Source: Acanthamoeba castellanii str. Neff
Taxonomy: Eukaryota > Discosea > Longamoebia > Acanthamoebidae
Direction: 5' to 3'
Length of the DNA: 46,849 nucleotides
NCBI RefSeq assembly: GCF_000313135.1
Contig: NW_004457402.1
Span: 1-46,849 of the forward strand
In this document: positions 11,192 to 22,800 of the stretch, piece after piece
Numbering within the stretch: position 1 is the first letter of the stretch
How the letters are laid out: every line of letters starts with the position of its first letter
The notes under the pieces: model-generated
Seen by the model: the letters and a program-made list of their open reading frames with translations, nothing else
The model's database searches: none
What the model was told of the DNA's origin: nothing
Translations under genes and position numbers: made by a program

Positions 11192-12358
11192 ATGGAACGC
11201 CTGCCTTCGAGTTCGACCGATAGCGCTGCCCTGGACCAGCTCTCTGCCTACCTGGAGCGGCTGGGTTGGCCCTCGGCTACCCCTCCGCCCCCGACCGTGG
11301 ACACGCTGCTACAACTGCACGCGCTCCACGTCCGCAACGTCGTCTTCGAGAACCTCGACCTGCACTGCGGCCGGCACATCTTTCTCGACCTCCCCACCCT
11401 CTTCGCCAAGATTGTGGAACGACGCCGAGGTGGCTTTTGCTTTGAGGTGCCCACAGCCTCCCTCAAACATTCATCTCTTCCTCTCCAGCCTGTAGAGCAT
11501 CTACGCGATATTGGCGTAGCACTGACGCACACTCCTTCGTTCAGCTGAACGGCCTCTATGCGCACATGTTGGGCCTGCTGGGGTTCAACGTCGCACTCTA
11601 CCCAGCTCGGGTGTTCGTCGAAGGCGCGTGGAGAGACTCCATGAGCCACTGCGTCACCGTGGCCCGGCTGCCGCGCCAAGTCCAGGAGGGCTCCGCCACA
11701 GCTGCCAACGGCATCAATGAGGAGTCGGCCAAGGAGGAGGTCTGGATCAGCGATGTGGGCTTTGGTTCCTCGCCTCTCATTCCGCTGCGGTACGACCGGC
11801 TCGGGGAGGAGCAGGAGGGCGACGCCGAGTGGACGGCCTTCCGCTTCAGCAGGGTCGTGAGCGACGTGCCCGCGGACAAGGGGACCGAGTGCATCCTGCT
11901 CGAGCGGTGCGCCAGAGCGGACGGCCAGTGGCAGAAGAACCTGCTCATCTACCTCCAGCCGCAGACCCTCGCCCAACTCGTACCGAGCTGCGAGGCACGT
12001 ACTCTGCCAGCTCTGTGGCTGTCGCTAGCAGACGACTTACTCGAGAGTTGTGCTGGCGCAGGCCCTGCAGGCAGATGAGTCCGCGCACTTCAACAAGCGA
12101 ATCTTGGTCTCGGTGGTGACCGACACGAAGCGAACGACGCTGAGCGGCGCGCGACGCTTCGTCACGACCACCTTTGCCGACGGCAAGCGGGAGGAGACCG
12201 ACATTTTGGCTCCCTTGGGGTCATCAGCGGAGGACAACCTGCGAGAGAAGGAGGTCTACGCAGAGGTCCTCCGGCGCGAGTTCAACATCGTGCTGACGCC
12301 GGACGAACAGCGGGCGCTCGACCTCGAAACCTCCAAACGCAACTCGAGCATACTGTGA
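11192..12358 (+). CDS. nat: Arylamine N-acetyltransferase
   Basis: Transfers acetyl groups from acetyl-CoA to arylamines and hydrazines through a Cys-His-Asp triad. Three exons join in phase (11192-11446, 11545-11998, 12075-12358) to give 330 residues, slightly longer than the usual 280-295. Cys83 lies in RRGGFCFE at the exon 1 end, followed by LNGLY, matching the family R-G-G-x-C-x-E-x-N motif. His120 is in SMSHCVTVAR and Asp155 in VWISDVGFG. The N-terminal VVFENLDLHCG also fits the family. The third exon is chosen because other acceptors at 12056 and 12070 put a stop in frame. The extra length sits between the His and Asp motifs, as an Ala/Glu-rich insert, and at the C-terminus. Cytosolic; the natural substrate is unknown. 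Confidence 0.88.
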
Positions 12359-12403
12359 TGAATGATCGACGACGATGGTTTCATTCAACTATCAAAGCTA
12401 AGC

Positions 12404-15400
12404 TTACGCGCTCTGTTGGGCGCTGAGGAGCGTGAGGACAAACGGGTTGTTGTGGCTCATCAGGCGCTCCCGCATGCCCTTCATTCGCTGCATCGCCTCG
12501 GCTGGCGACAGCGAGTCCTGTGGTGGCGTTGGCATTGATGTCAATCGAGAGAGTTGCATCTTCATGATGGTGAGATGGTGTAGGCAAATGCGCAGTGTTC
12601 GTACCAGGGGCAGCTTCTTGAAGTCGTCCAGGAACTGCCGCACAAGCCGCGTACCTTCCTCCTCCGCGCCCTCGGTTCGCGGTCGCTTGACGGCGGAGGC
12701 CGCCCCAGCACCGGGCTTACTCGTGGGCCGCTCTCTACCATAGGGCGAGCCAAAGACGGTGTAAGACCGGCAGACCACTCCCACGAAAAACTGAACGGGA
12801 GAGGCGCGCACCTCTTCTGGCCCACGCCGCTCGTGACGCCCTTGCTCTGGGCCGTCTTCTCCAGGGTTTCGACCTTCTGCTGTGCCACTTCGATGACGCT
12901 GGGAGGGAAGCCGGCCAGTTCGGCGATGTGGATGCCGAAGCTCTTGTCCGAAGGGCCTTGCTTGATGTTGTAGAGCAGCACCAGCTTGTTATCCGCCGTC
13001 TGCGCCGTGACGTGCAGATTCTTGACTGTCGGCCACACACGGGAAACGGTAAGAATTTAATGTACCAAATAACACCAAATAATAATACGAACAATAGCCA
13101 AATGGCAGGGCTGCTGACCTTTAGGAATGTGTTGCTCGAGCGCGGTGAGCTCGTGGAAGTGCGTGGCGAAGAAACAGAAGCATCCAATCTTGTTGATGAT
13201 GTGCCTGGCGGAAGAAAGCGAATTAGGGTCGTGACCATAAGAGAGAGAGAGAGAGGCAGATGGTCGAAGTGTACTCGGATATGGCCCAGGCGAGGCCAAA
13301 GCCGTCGTAGGTGCTCGTGCCGCGGCCCAACTCGTCGATGATGATCAGCGAGCGCTGTGTAGCAGCCTTCAGGATGGACGACGTCTCTTGCATCTCGGCC
13401 ATGAACGTCGACACTCCCCGCTGTCATCCGAACAAAAAAATAAAATAAAATAAATCAGCTGATTGTCTTATCGATCGGCGAAGCCCCAGTCAGTGCGAAA
13501 CGAACTAGCTGTGAATCGGAAGCGCCCAGGCGACACATGATACAGTCGACGACGGACACCACAGCAGTCGAGCAGGGCACGAACGAGCCTGCCCAGGAGA
13601 AGAAGCACCACGACGTTGTCAGCCAGTGGGGGGTTAGACTACTGACCACGACCGGGAGTGGGCCACAGCTAGATAGGGGTCGCACCGATCTGCGCCATCA
13701 GCACGATGACGCCCGCGGAGCGGATGTAGGTCGACTTGCCGCCCATGTTAGGACCGGTGATGATCTGGAAAGACGAATCGTCGCGCTTCATGATGACGTC
13801 GTTGGCGATGAAGCCGACGCCATCCTGCAGCTCGAGGCAGGGGTGCCGCGCCTGCTTGAGAATCACGTCGCCCGTGCCGCTGGGCGTGAGGCGAGGCCGC
13901 ACGTAGCCCGCCGGCGCGTTCACCGCCACATGCGCCAAGCTGGCCCCGCCATAATAGCGCACACTCAGCAATTCAGCAATTTCAAAAATCCAGCTCCGGG
14001 TCTATATGCACCTCACGAAGACATCGAGGTCGGCCAGCAGGATGCTCAGGTCCTCCACCAAAGGCACGTAGGACGCTGCAACAACAAGCGCCGCGGGCGG
14101 GTGGGTCAGTGGACACGGACTGGTGCCGGGGGGGGGAGGAAATGAAGTGGGTCGGACTCACACGGAGGAAACGTACCGACGCACTTGATGATCTCCAGCA
14201 CCAGCTCCTTCTGCTTGGCCTGAATGCACTCCTCCAGCTCGGTCCACCGTCGGCTCTGCTTCGTCAGCAGCGGGGTCGTGATCTGGGGTCCATAACTATT
14301 GTTGAGAACACAGGGTCCATCCAACACGAGACACGCACACGGCGTTCTCAGTACCCGCATGGCTTTGGTCGTATCCTCGAGCACGCTCCAGTCCCGCTTG
14401 GATTTGATCAGCTTTGTCGTACTCGCCTGGTAATGATCGAAAGGTTGGTGTTGGCACCAAACGTGGCATCGCATAGTACGGTACGTACCTTCTTCGGAAC
14501 GACGATGTGCCACTCGTGAACCTTCGAGTTTTCGAGCTCGACGCTGTCCTTGTCCCGCTTGTCCGCCCCCAGTTCTCGTTGAACCTGGTGCACACCACCC
14601 AACCAAGAGAGCAAGAGTTTTAAGCAAAAAAGAAAATAGTTTGCTGATCAAGGGGTTGGGGTCCCCTACCGCACGGAAGATGGTGTCAATCTTCTGCTTG
14701 ACCTGCTCCTTCTCCTTGCACCACTGGGTGAACTCCGGATCGAACCTGGCGTTGATCTGGTATTCGTTGTTCTGCGCGGCGTCGAGATCGATGCAGCCCT
14801 CGATCAGCCTCTGGAAATCCGAGAACTCGTCGATCACCCTCTGCGCACGATCCCATGATGATAAGGCGTCGTAAGAACCCCGAAGAAGAAGACGAAGAAG
14901 CAAAGCAAAGGCCTCACGGGCAGGTGTGGTGCGTACGGCCAGTTCGTCGGTGTACTGCTCGTGAAGGAGTCCGGCGTTCTTGGTGCTGTAGGCTGACAGG
15001 GTGGCGTGCATGGACGGGAGCCGACGGTAGATGTCGTACAACACAACACAGTCCTGCGCACCAACAAAAATAAATAAATAAATAAATAAAATGCAACGTA
15101 GAAAAAATCGTTCCAGCAACACGTGGTTGAGAGAAGATGGACCTTGAGGGAGGCGGTGATCCTGGTTCGCTGGAACTTCTTGATGAGGCGGTCGATGTCC
15201 GTGATGCGTCGGAAGTGCTCCTGCATGGACTGTCGCAGCTCCGCATCCTCCACAAATATCTCCACTATGTTCTGCCTCACCTCTGTTGGCGGAGCGAAGT
15301 GGTGGCCACGGCCGGTTGAGCTGAAGCCACACAAAAGTAGGCGGCAGAAGCACCACTTACCAATGTCGTCGATGTTGAGAAGCGGCTGTTTGATCCACTG

Positions 15401-17140
15401 TAGAAGGCGCCGAGAGCCCATCGCCGTCCTGCATTTGTTCAACAGGCCGTACAGACTGAAGCTCTTGTCGGCTGCATTGTCCAATCGGCCGCAAAATAGG
15501 AGAGTCAGTGGGGCCTCTACCCTTGCAAAAGTGACGTAACCGAAGGGGTACGCGTACTGTCGGTGGGCGAAGGGAACAGATTGAGCGCGCGAGAGGCGGG
15601 CTGGTCGATTCGCATGTACTTGGAGAGATCCAGCGTCTTCAGCTGATAGCTCCGGAAGTTGTCCTCGTCGCTGAGCAACTTGGAGAGTTCAAAATGGAGA
15701 AAGATGCAATGATTAATGCGTGTCAGTCAGAAAGCTGTGATCAATACAGAGCCATTGCAATCTCAGAACGCTGAATGTGTACCTCCATGTGCTTGATTAT
15801 GGCGGCGAGCGAAGACATGGCGCAGGAGTGCTCGAGCGCTTGGTCTAGTTATAGAGTCAAAAGGTTAGTGAAGCAAATAGCGCCCCAAAGGGAAGGAAGG
15901 AAGGAAGAGATTGAGTACGCAGGTTGTTGGCCATGTCCTCTCGCACAAGACGCGACAGGTCTTGTTCAATATCCTGCGCCTTGAAGTGGGCCTTCTTGAC
16001 CTCCGTCTTCATGATGCCGCATCGTTCGAGAAGGCCGTCCAGCTTCTTCATCTCGATTTCATCCCTCGTACCACCGGGCGCAAGGATACACTCCCTGGCA
16101 CCAATTTGAAGCAGAAGCGACTGTTGCGTACAAGAAGGGGCAGAGTTAGAAACAGCAGCCTTGAGCTCAAAAAGAATGCGGGTCACGACGAGCTTTGCTT
16201 TGTTACCTCGAGATTGGCCAGGTGGATGGTGTCAACAAACTGGCAGTAGCCGATCTTCCTTAGAATGGCATCAGCAAAGGCGGCGCCAACCATCTGCACA
16301 TCCAGGGTGAACGTGAGCCGTTTGTTGCCAAGTGCGTGAATAGGGTGGTGGCGAAGGGTCAACCTTGTGCTGCCCCTCGACACCAAAGCATATGGCCACA
16401 CTGACTGCAGTGTCTTCGAGCTCCTTGTTCCTGTACAACAGCTCCTCGAAATCCCTGACGTTGCCTGGCGAAGCCTGCAGCGAAGCGAACACCACAACGG
16501 CAAGGCGTCAGACACACAGAACCAATTTGATTGAAGGATATGGTCATAAACGGCGGGTCCAGACCTTCTTCTCTTTGGCCCAGTTGGTTCCGGTCTTGCC
16601 CCACACCTCGACCTTCTTGAGCTTCACCAAGATGAGGTCCCGCACGACGTCCTCGTATTTTTCCTGCTTCATCTCCACGGTGGGCAGCTGTTGTGATCCT
16701 GCACACAGTATAGATAGAGAGGCCGAGGAGGGAGTTGAGTCCGACAAAGCACAAAAGCTGCAGCGTGGAGGGGACGCGCACCGCTAAAGGTCACGGCAGC
16801 AAGGGTACGAAAGTACTCCTGCGCCACGAACTTGGCTGCTTCTCCGTGCACGCTGAAGATTTCCTGTTGGAGATCAATGAATGCTCCTCGTTAAAAAACA
16901 GGCCAGCGCTCCGAAATGAATGCTAATCTTGAGGTAAGGCAGCGCACCTTCTGACCGAAGAAGCGGACCACACCGTCCTCCTTGGGGAATGTTTGATTGT
17001 AGAAGCGGCAGAATGCATCTGTGGGCAAGCGAGATTAAATTTCCAAGCATCATCGCAAGCTGTGAAACAAGGTGTGCACCTTCTGCCTTCGATTTGGCAG
17101 AGCCCCCGCCCTGTCCTTCCTTGCCCTTCTTGCCTTTCAT
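12404..17140 (-). CDS. MSH2: DNA mismatch repair protein MSH2
   Basis: The MutS homologue that pairs with MSH6 or MSH3 to recognise mismatches and small loops in nuclear DNA. It is a gene of many exons starting at ATG 17140 ([10 protein letters not shown], a Gly/Lys-rich leader) and ending at TAA 12406-12404. In order: mismatch-binding domain ([36 protein letters not shown], near 17000-16800), connector ([45 protein letters not shown]), lever and clamp (about 15900-14100), and the ATPase. The ATPase has Walker [18 protein letters not shown] near 13725-13765, the segment [21 protein letters not shown], Walker [21 protein letters not shown] near 13310-13360, and [16 protein letters not shown]. 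The tail after 12830 is less conserved. MSH2 rather than MSH6 or MSH3 is supported by [12 protein letters not shown] and the ATPase segment. Some exon ends are approximate. Confidence 0.93.
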
Positions 17141-17273
17141 CTCTCGAGATGTGTTTGTTGTTTCTGCCTTTCGCGCCAAAACCTTGATTTTTTCCTGTTA
17201 TTTATTAATTCTTTTCAATTTCATTCTTTTATTTTGAAGAGCGAAGTGATGTCTCACACTATTTGTACACTCT

Positions 17274-18358
17274 TCATTTCTGTAGGACCATTGCAAACAA
17301 GACACCCACCACCATCACCAACAACATCATCACCACCGTCGTCCAGTGAGGCATGTTCGGCAACTGTTGCGCCAGCTTCCTGCGAGCCTTCTTCACCACC
17401 TCGACCCACTCGGCCCACCGCAGCCCGGCGCGTCCACGGGGCAGGTCCGAGTCGACCCCGGGTGTGGCGCAGGATGGCCGAGTAGAGCCGCAGGATCTGG
17501 AGGGTGGTCTGGGGAGGCAGTTTCTGCCGGTCCTTGATCGTGTTGGCAATAGAGAAGATGAAGGCGCGATTCGTGCCCGTTGCCTCCTCCACCTTCTGGA
17601 TGGCAGCCTCGACGGTGGTCTCCTCGGGGAGCAGGTCCACCTTGGTCAGGGCGATGAAGTAGGGCAGGTGCTTCCTGGCCAAGTTCTTGGCGATGGTGGC
17701 GAGGCAGTGGAGCGCGTTCTTCTCATTGAGGAGATTGGCCCCGAACACGAGCAGCAGGGTGTCCTGCGGCTCCTGCTCGATCTCGCCCTGGCGCCTGCTC
17801 GCTTCGTGGGGCACTTGTAGGAGCTCGCTGGGGAAGACCCCGACGTAGATGTTGCCCACCTCCTCGGCGATCTCCTCCATCGTCCGGGACTCGGCGGCGT
17901 CGTAGGTGATGCCCTTGAGGTCCTGGCTCACCACCCGGAGCTCCTGGCCCAGGAGGGTCGTCGTGTACGAGTCCTGGCACACCCAGTGCGTGCCGTGGTG
18001 GTTGCCCGCGCCTAGATGAGGCGGTACCGTGACCTCCTCGTCTTGCAGCGCAGCCTGTGAGCTGGCCTGCAGAAGCACAATACTGTCAGCCACTCCATCG
18101 AGAGTATATGAGCTGTTCTTATGTGGGTGGAGGAGTACGCACAACAAAGGTCGTCTTGCCCGCTTTGCTGGGGCCAACGTTGGTGATGCGGACTTCATTT
18201 CGGCCGTACTTCTCTCTTTGCCTCCTGAGGTAGGTCAGCTCTGCCGCGATTTCTGAGGCGATTAGTTCGCCTCCTTGCGCTTGGTCGCCGGCTGGGGCAC
18301 TGGCCGACGGTCTGGAGGCGGGGTCCTGCTCCTCTTGTGCAAGTACTTGCTGCTGCAT
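17274..18358 (-). CDS. P-loop GTPase-like protein, probably tail-anchored; one apparent frameshift
   Basis: Not assigned to a named family. Exon 1 contains a Gln/Pro-rich leader, a charged helix (ELTYLRRQREKYGRNEVRI) and a Walker A/G1 motif GPSKAGKT ending at a GTGCGT donor. Exon 2 starts ASSQAALQDEE and continues through a candidate G3 (DLKGITYD), strand DTLLLVFGAN, and G4-type LPYFIALTKVDLLPEE. The open frame then changes near 17456-17462 (CCCCGGG). Past that point only the second frame makes sense: a helix (WAEWVEVVKKARRKL), then a strongly hydrophobic segment (VVMMLLVMVVGVLFAMV) and a stop at 17276-17274, a classic tail anchor. The start is uncertain: the first ATG in the P-loop frame is at 18358, but in-frame sequence without ATG extends about 170 bases further upstream. 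Shares a 271-base divergent intergenic space with the next gene. Confidence 0.55.
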
Positions 18359-18629
18359 CTGTTGGGCTGGGGTAGGGGTCGGGCTGAGTTGGGGGTATAA
18401 GTTGAATGAAGGTTGGCTCCGTTTTATGGCCAATTCGACCGAATGGACGTCTGCGGTTGCCTCGGACTGCGGACTGCGTGTTGGCGAGCGATTGGTCCAT
18501 TTCGACCAAAATCGTTGCCCCGGACTCAGAAATTAACTCCGCCGAACCGAATGTATGGTGCCTACATAGCGCACTGAGTCACTTCAACCCGCAAGCCGTC
18601 ACCCTACCGCACCTCTCTCTCCTACAGAC
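18359..18629. other. Divergent intergenic region (possible shared promoter)
   Basis: A short spacer between the GTPase-like gene (leftward) and the transmembrane coiled-coil gene (rightward). Two frames stay partly open on the minus strand next to 18358, so some of it may be the unassigned first exon of the GTPase-like gene. No clear TATA box. Confidence 0.4.
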
Positions 18630-19748
18630 ATGCGCACTGGCATCCTTGGCGACAGCACATCCCTCGAACGGCTAGTCGGCGTGCCCAAGCAGCTGCAGGT
18701 CTTGCGACACGACGGGCACATCAACTGGGTCGAGACCGCTGCCATGGCGGCAGCCGAGGGGGGACACCACCGCCACGGCGCCGTATTCACGTCCACCCTG
18801 CTTGACAACAACAGAGAGCTTCTCCGCGTGGCTTCGGGGGCGGCTTCGACCGAAGAAGGAGACCACCTGGACTTGGACCTCATCGTTTTCAGCTTCGCCG
18901 CCGCCGACCGGTGCTCTCTGGAGGACCGCAACTTCAAGGCCGCCTTCCAGTGGGCCGACGCTTACTTCCGAGCCCGCAACAAACCCGCGCAGGTGGGCGT
19001 GCTGCTGGTCGACTACGCAGTCAACAAGCCCGCCGGACCCGCACGGGTGGACGACGACAGGATCATCGGCCTCGTTGCCGGCGATCCCTACCTCGAGGCA
19101 CTCATGCGCGCCCGTCGCATTGTTCGGTGGAACGCCACCACCCCGGCCCTGGACGATCACGATCATCACGACGGGCTACCCGACCTGTCCGACGACCTGG
19201 CGCGAGTGTTGGCCGACTTCTGCCGAAGGCCGGTCGTGTCACTTCAGGCGGCGTCGGGGTCATCGCTCCGCGGCGGCAGCGGAGGCGCCAGGGCGGGCGG
19301 CGATCGGTTCGTCAACGGCCTCCTAGTGTGCTCGCTTGCGGTGCTGGTGGCCCTGCTTGTGCTCCACCTGTCGCCCTCGCTTCAGGCCCTGGCCGCAGGC
19401 GCGTTGCTGCCCGAGAGCGCGGCCGAGCTGACCCGGCTCAGGCTCGAGAACGGTGCGCAGGAGGCGATGACGGTCGGGTTGCAGAAGGACAACGAGCTCT
19501 TGAAAGAGATCAACGCCCGGCAGAAGAAGCATAACGACGAACTGACGAAGGACGTGACGGACCTGAAGCACCGCAACACACGCCTGCAGGCGCAAGTCGA
19601 CCAGTTGACCGCAGCCCAGCTGGCCGCCACCCAGACGCTGACTGACCGGACCCTGGTCATCAGCTCCCTGTGCCAGGGGTGCTGCCAGGGCGAAACCGCC
19701 GTCGGCGGGTCCATGTGCCGGCTCTGCTCGTCCGCGCCAGCAGCATAA
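18630..19748 (+). CDS. Intronless membrane protein: degenerate GTPase-like N-terminus, one transmembrane segment, coiled coil
   Basis: A single open frame of 372 residues with no stop or splice signal needed, unusual beside its intron-rich neighbours. Residues 1-20 (MRTGILGDSTSLERLVG) resemble the first strand and P-loop of small GTPases, but the G-K-S/T is absent. Around residues 82-110, LDLIVFSFAAADRCSLEDRN followed by an alpha helix and then VGVLLVDYAVNKP resembles GTPase strand 4, helix 3 and strand 5 with no N-K-x-D. Residues about 228-250 (FVNGLLVCSLAVLVALLVLHL) form one transmembrane helix. Residues about 268-335 are a heptad-rich coiled coil (LLKEINARQKKHNDELTKDV). The C-terminus is Cys-rich (CQGCCQG, CRLCSS). 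Pseudo-GTPase is my inference; the function is unknown. The GC-rich codon use matches the neighbours. Confidence 0.7.
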   Translation: MRTGILGDSTSLERLVGVPKQLQVLRHDGHINWVETAAMAAAEGGHHRHGAVFTSTLLDNNRELLRVASGAASTEEGDHLDLDLIVFSFAAADRCSLEDRNFKAAFQWADAYFRARNKPAQVGVLLVDYAVNKPAGPARVDDDRIIGLVAGDPYLEALMRARRIVRWNATTPALDDHDHHDGLPDLSDDLARVLADFCRRPVVSLQAASGSSLRGGSGGARAGGDRFVNGLLVCSLAVLVALLVLHLSPSLQALAAGALLPESAAELTRLRLENGAQEAMTVGLQKDNELLKEINARQKKHNDELTKDVTDLKHRNTRLQAQVDQLTAAQLAATQTLTDRTLVISSLCQGCCQGETAVGGSMCRLCSSAPAA

Positions 19749-19828
19749 AGTGGCGAAGTTAAAACGCGAGTGGACGCCTTGAGCAAGGATAATTAAAAAC
19801 TAATCGCCCATAAATAAGAAAAATGAAC

Positions 19829-22800
19829 TCATTGCACGGAGAAGGAACGCAGACTTGGCGAGGCGTGCCACCGGCGCGCGGCCATCGTCCAGAGCGGCGC
19901 GACGAAAGGCCACAGGGCAAAGGCCACGAGTAGCGCCAACACCGTCACGTTGAGCCCCACCAGCAGCGCCATCAGCGATGATGCATACCTGCCCACGCCC
20001 AAAGACCAGCGTTATCACCAACGCACACGACTCCCACGCAACACGCAACACGACACGCGACACACGACACGGGCGCACGTACGAGTCAACTGTCACGAGG
20101 ATGTCGCCGTAGTCATTGCCCGCCACCGACACTTGCTCGATCGTGGCCGACTCGAGCTGGTTCATCCCGTGCCACACGCCCTGCACGGCGAACGTGAACG
20201 CCGCCGTGCCCAGCGCCAGCTCCTCTAGCCGGTTGTCGCGCGCCCGCTTGAACGGCGCCAGCCAGTGCTGCACGGCGAGCGAGCCCACCAGCACCAGCTC
20301 GAGGAAGCCCGAACGCGCCAGGTTGAAATCCGGCACGAACCCTACCATCAGGCCCACAAGCATCCGGCGCAGGGTCACACCGAGCTCGAACCAGTGCATG
20401 GAGGGCCGGTAGCACGCCACCAGCGGTCCGGCCACCGTCATCGCGCGCTGCTCGTCGTGGCCGTGGCCGTCGTCGAGGCTGTCACCGGTGGCGGCTCGGC
20501 GCCGAAAGGCGAAGAGAACTGCCGCAAAGGCGACGGGAATGCCGCACACGAGGACGCCGAGCGAGACAAACCCCATGATCTGCATGGTGCCCCACTCAGC
20601 TTCCCTGCAATGTCAGGAATGTGACACGTAAGCCATCATTGTAGGATTCACCGGCCCAGCAGATGCGAGGGAGTACCGATTGCAGCGCAGCCAGGGCACG
20701 GTATTCATCCATCGGCTGGAGGTGCGCAGCTCCTGGGTGCAGTTGAAGACGTCGGTGGTCCGCACGCTGAGCTCGAGCACCAGCCAGTACGCCACCCACA
20801 GCCATGCGCGCACTCCGCTCTCCCACGGCCGCGCTCGATACACGGTTGCGCCTCGATCGCCATCTGATGGTATCGGCAGCAGGTTGACAGCGCCCTCTGG
20901 TGGTACGATGAGCGCCAGCGACTGCTGCTCGGTCCCGCTCCTCGTCACCGCCACTGACGCCCGTGGGCCGCTGAGGCCGTGGCCGTCGTCTGGTCGCCGC
21001 GCGGCCCACCGCCACCAGGCCGCGCGCACGGCCACCACGGCCCCGATAACCACCGTCGCGGCCGGCACGAGGGCCAGCACGGCGCCCAGGTTCGCGACGG
21101 GATCGCTCATCCAGTTCAGCAGGCACTCGATGCCCGTGCCGGCCACGCTCGCGTTAGCCACGCCCAGCAGGCGCATGCCGCCGGTCTGCGCCCACTCCGG
21201 CCAGCCGGAGTTGACCGTCGCGGTGGTCTGGGCGAACATGAGGGCCACCTTGGTCGCGCCGCTCTCGCCTACCTCGCCTGCGGCGCGCCGCAGGGCCGCG
21301 AAGAAGGGTCGCCGGGGCCACACGCACGATGCCACGGCCAGCCCGACCACCGCTGCGATCACCGCCGCCAGCAGGCTCGTGACCGCGACTGTGACGTCAT
21401 CGCGGCACGCAATGCACCGGCGCTGCGATGCAAAGTAGCATGAATGCGCGGCTCCCTCGGGCGCCGGGCACTGACAGCGCGAGCAGAGCCTCCCTGTGCC
21501 CAGCCCAGCAGGTGAACGGGTGTGATGGGGCGAAAAATATGAGGAGTTCGTGCATACCCGTGGTGCCGGGAGCGCAGAGCTGGCAACCGAACGATAACTG
21601 CTTGGAGTTCCAGCGAGCGGAGCAGCTGTTCTCGGGGTTGCACACGCTGTCGCTCCCACGGCCGTAGTCAGGACACGGCAGCGCTGCAACCCACTCACCT
21701 GCCCAANCCACACGACGCATACGACGCACACGGTTAGCCTCGGGAGGGTTGTCTGGCGTCACCACGGCGCGAGCATCAGCGTTCAAAGCTACAGTACCTG
21801 CGCTGAACACGGGATAGAAGCCCCGGGGCCACGCCACGTTGCGGCCCTTGGTAGAGTTGCAGACCATGTGCGGCGGACACGGTTTGCAGCCATGCGGGGG
21901 CATGCCCACGAAGCCCGCAGAGCAGCGGCACTGGTCGTAGCCGAAGAACTCGATCGGCGTGATCACCTACGGTACAGACGTTAACTGAGCACAAGCCTAC
22001 AGCTTGCGGTGCGGTGCATGTGCGTGCGCGTGCTCAAGGCGTGTGCGGTGGTGCGGGCGCGACAGGGGGGGAGTCGCTGGAGGTGGCACTTGCGTAGGTA
22101 CCTTGAAGGAGAAGGGAGCGACCGTTACGGGGTCGGGACAGGCGAACATGCGCCCGTCCCTCGCGCCCAACTCGCCGAAGTTGAGACCGAGCCACGTCAC
22201 CGGTTTGCCCTCCGTCGACACGGCCGACATACGCGTGTTCCCTGGGATAATTGGACATTGAGCTCACTCCAATAGCAGCGCTGTGCCGTAGTACACGCGC
22301 GGACGGACCTGCCAAAGAGAGGTAGGCCAGGTTGGGCATGGCCTGGACCGTGGCATCAGGGATGCTCCCATTCATCATCACGTTGTTGCTGATGTCCACG
22401 ATCGATAGGAGCGATCTGGTCCCTCGCTGGCCGTGACCCACGACAGCCACACCAAATAGTTCAGCCTACATTGTATTGGGGCCGACGCCAACGTTGAGAA
22501 ATAATCGCAAACGTACGAACGTACCACGAACTCGGGAAACGGGCCTTCGAGGTGGTTGTTGCCGAGGAGCAGGATCTGCAGCGAGGAGCTGTTGGTGATC
22601 GCCTGGGGCAGAGGGCCGCTCAGGTTGTTGTGCGACAGCACCAGCTTGCTGAGAACGCTGCTGCCGACGAGCTTCTCCGGTATCGGACCTGCGGCGGCGG
22701 CGAGCGAGTGTCTCTTAGACCGATTCGATTCTGAATGTGCGGCGCCCCACGTACCGGTGAATTGGTTGTGCCCCAGGTCGATGGTCAGCATCGAACTGCC

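Noticed and set aside
17353..17820. 155-codon plus-strand open frame opposite the GTPase-like gene
   Set aside because: Antisense to a well-supported exon, with no recognisable motif.
18630..19748. Giant-virus origin of the intronless gene
   Set aside because: Its GC-rich codon use matches the neighbours, and no viral gene or repeat border is seen nearby.
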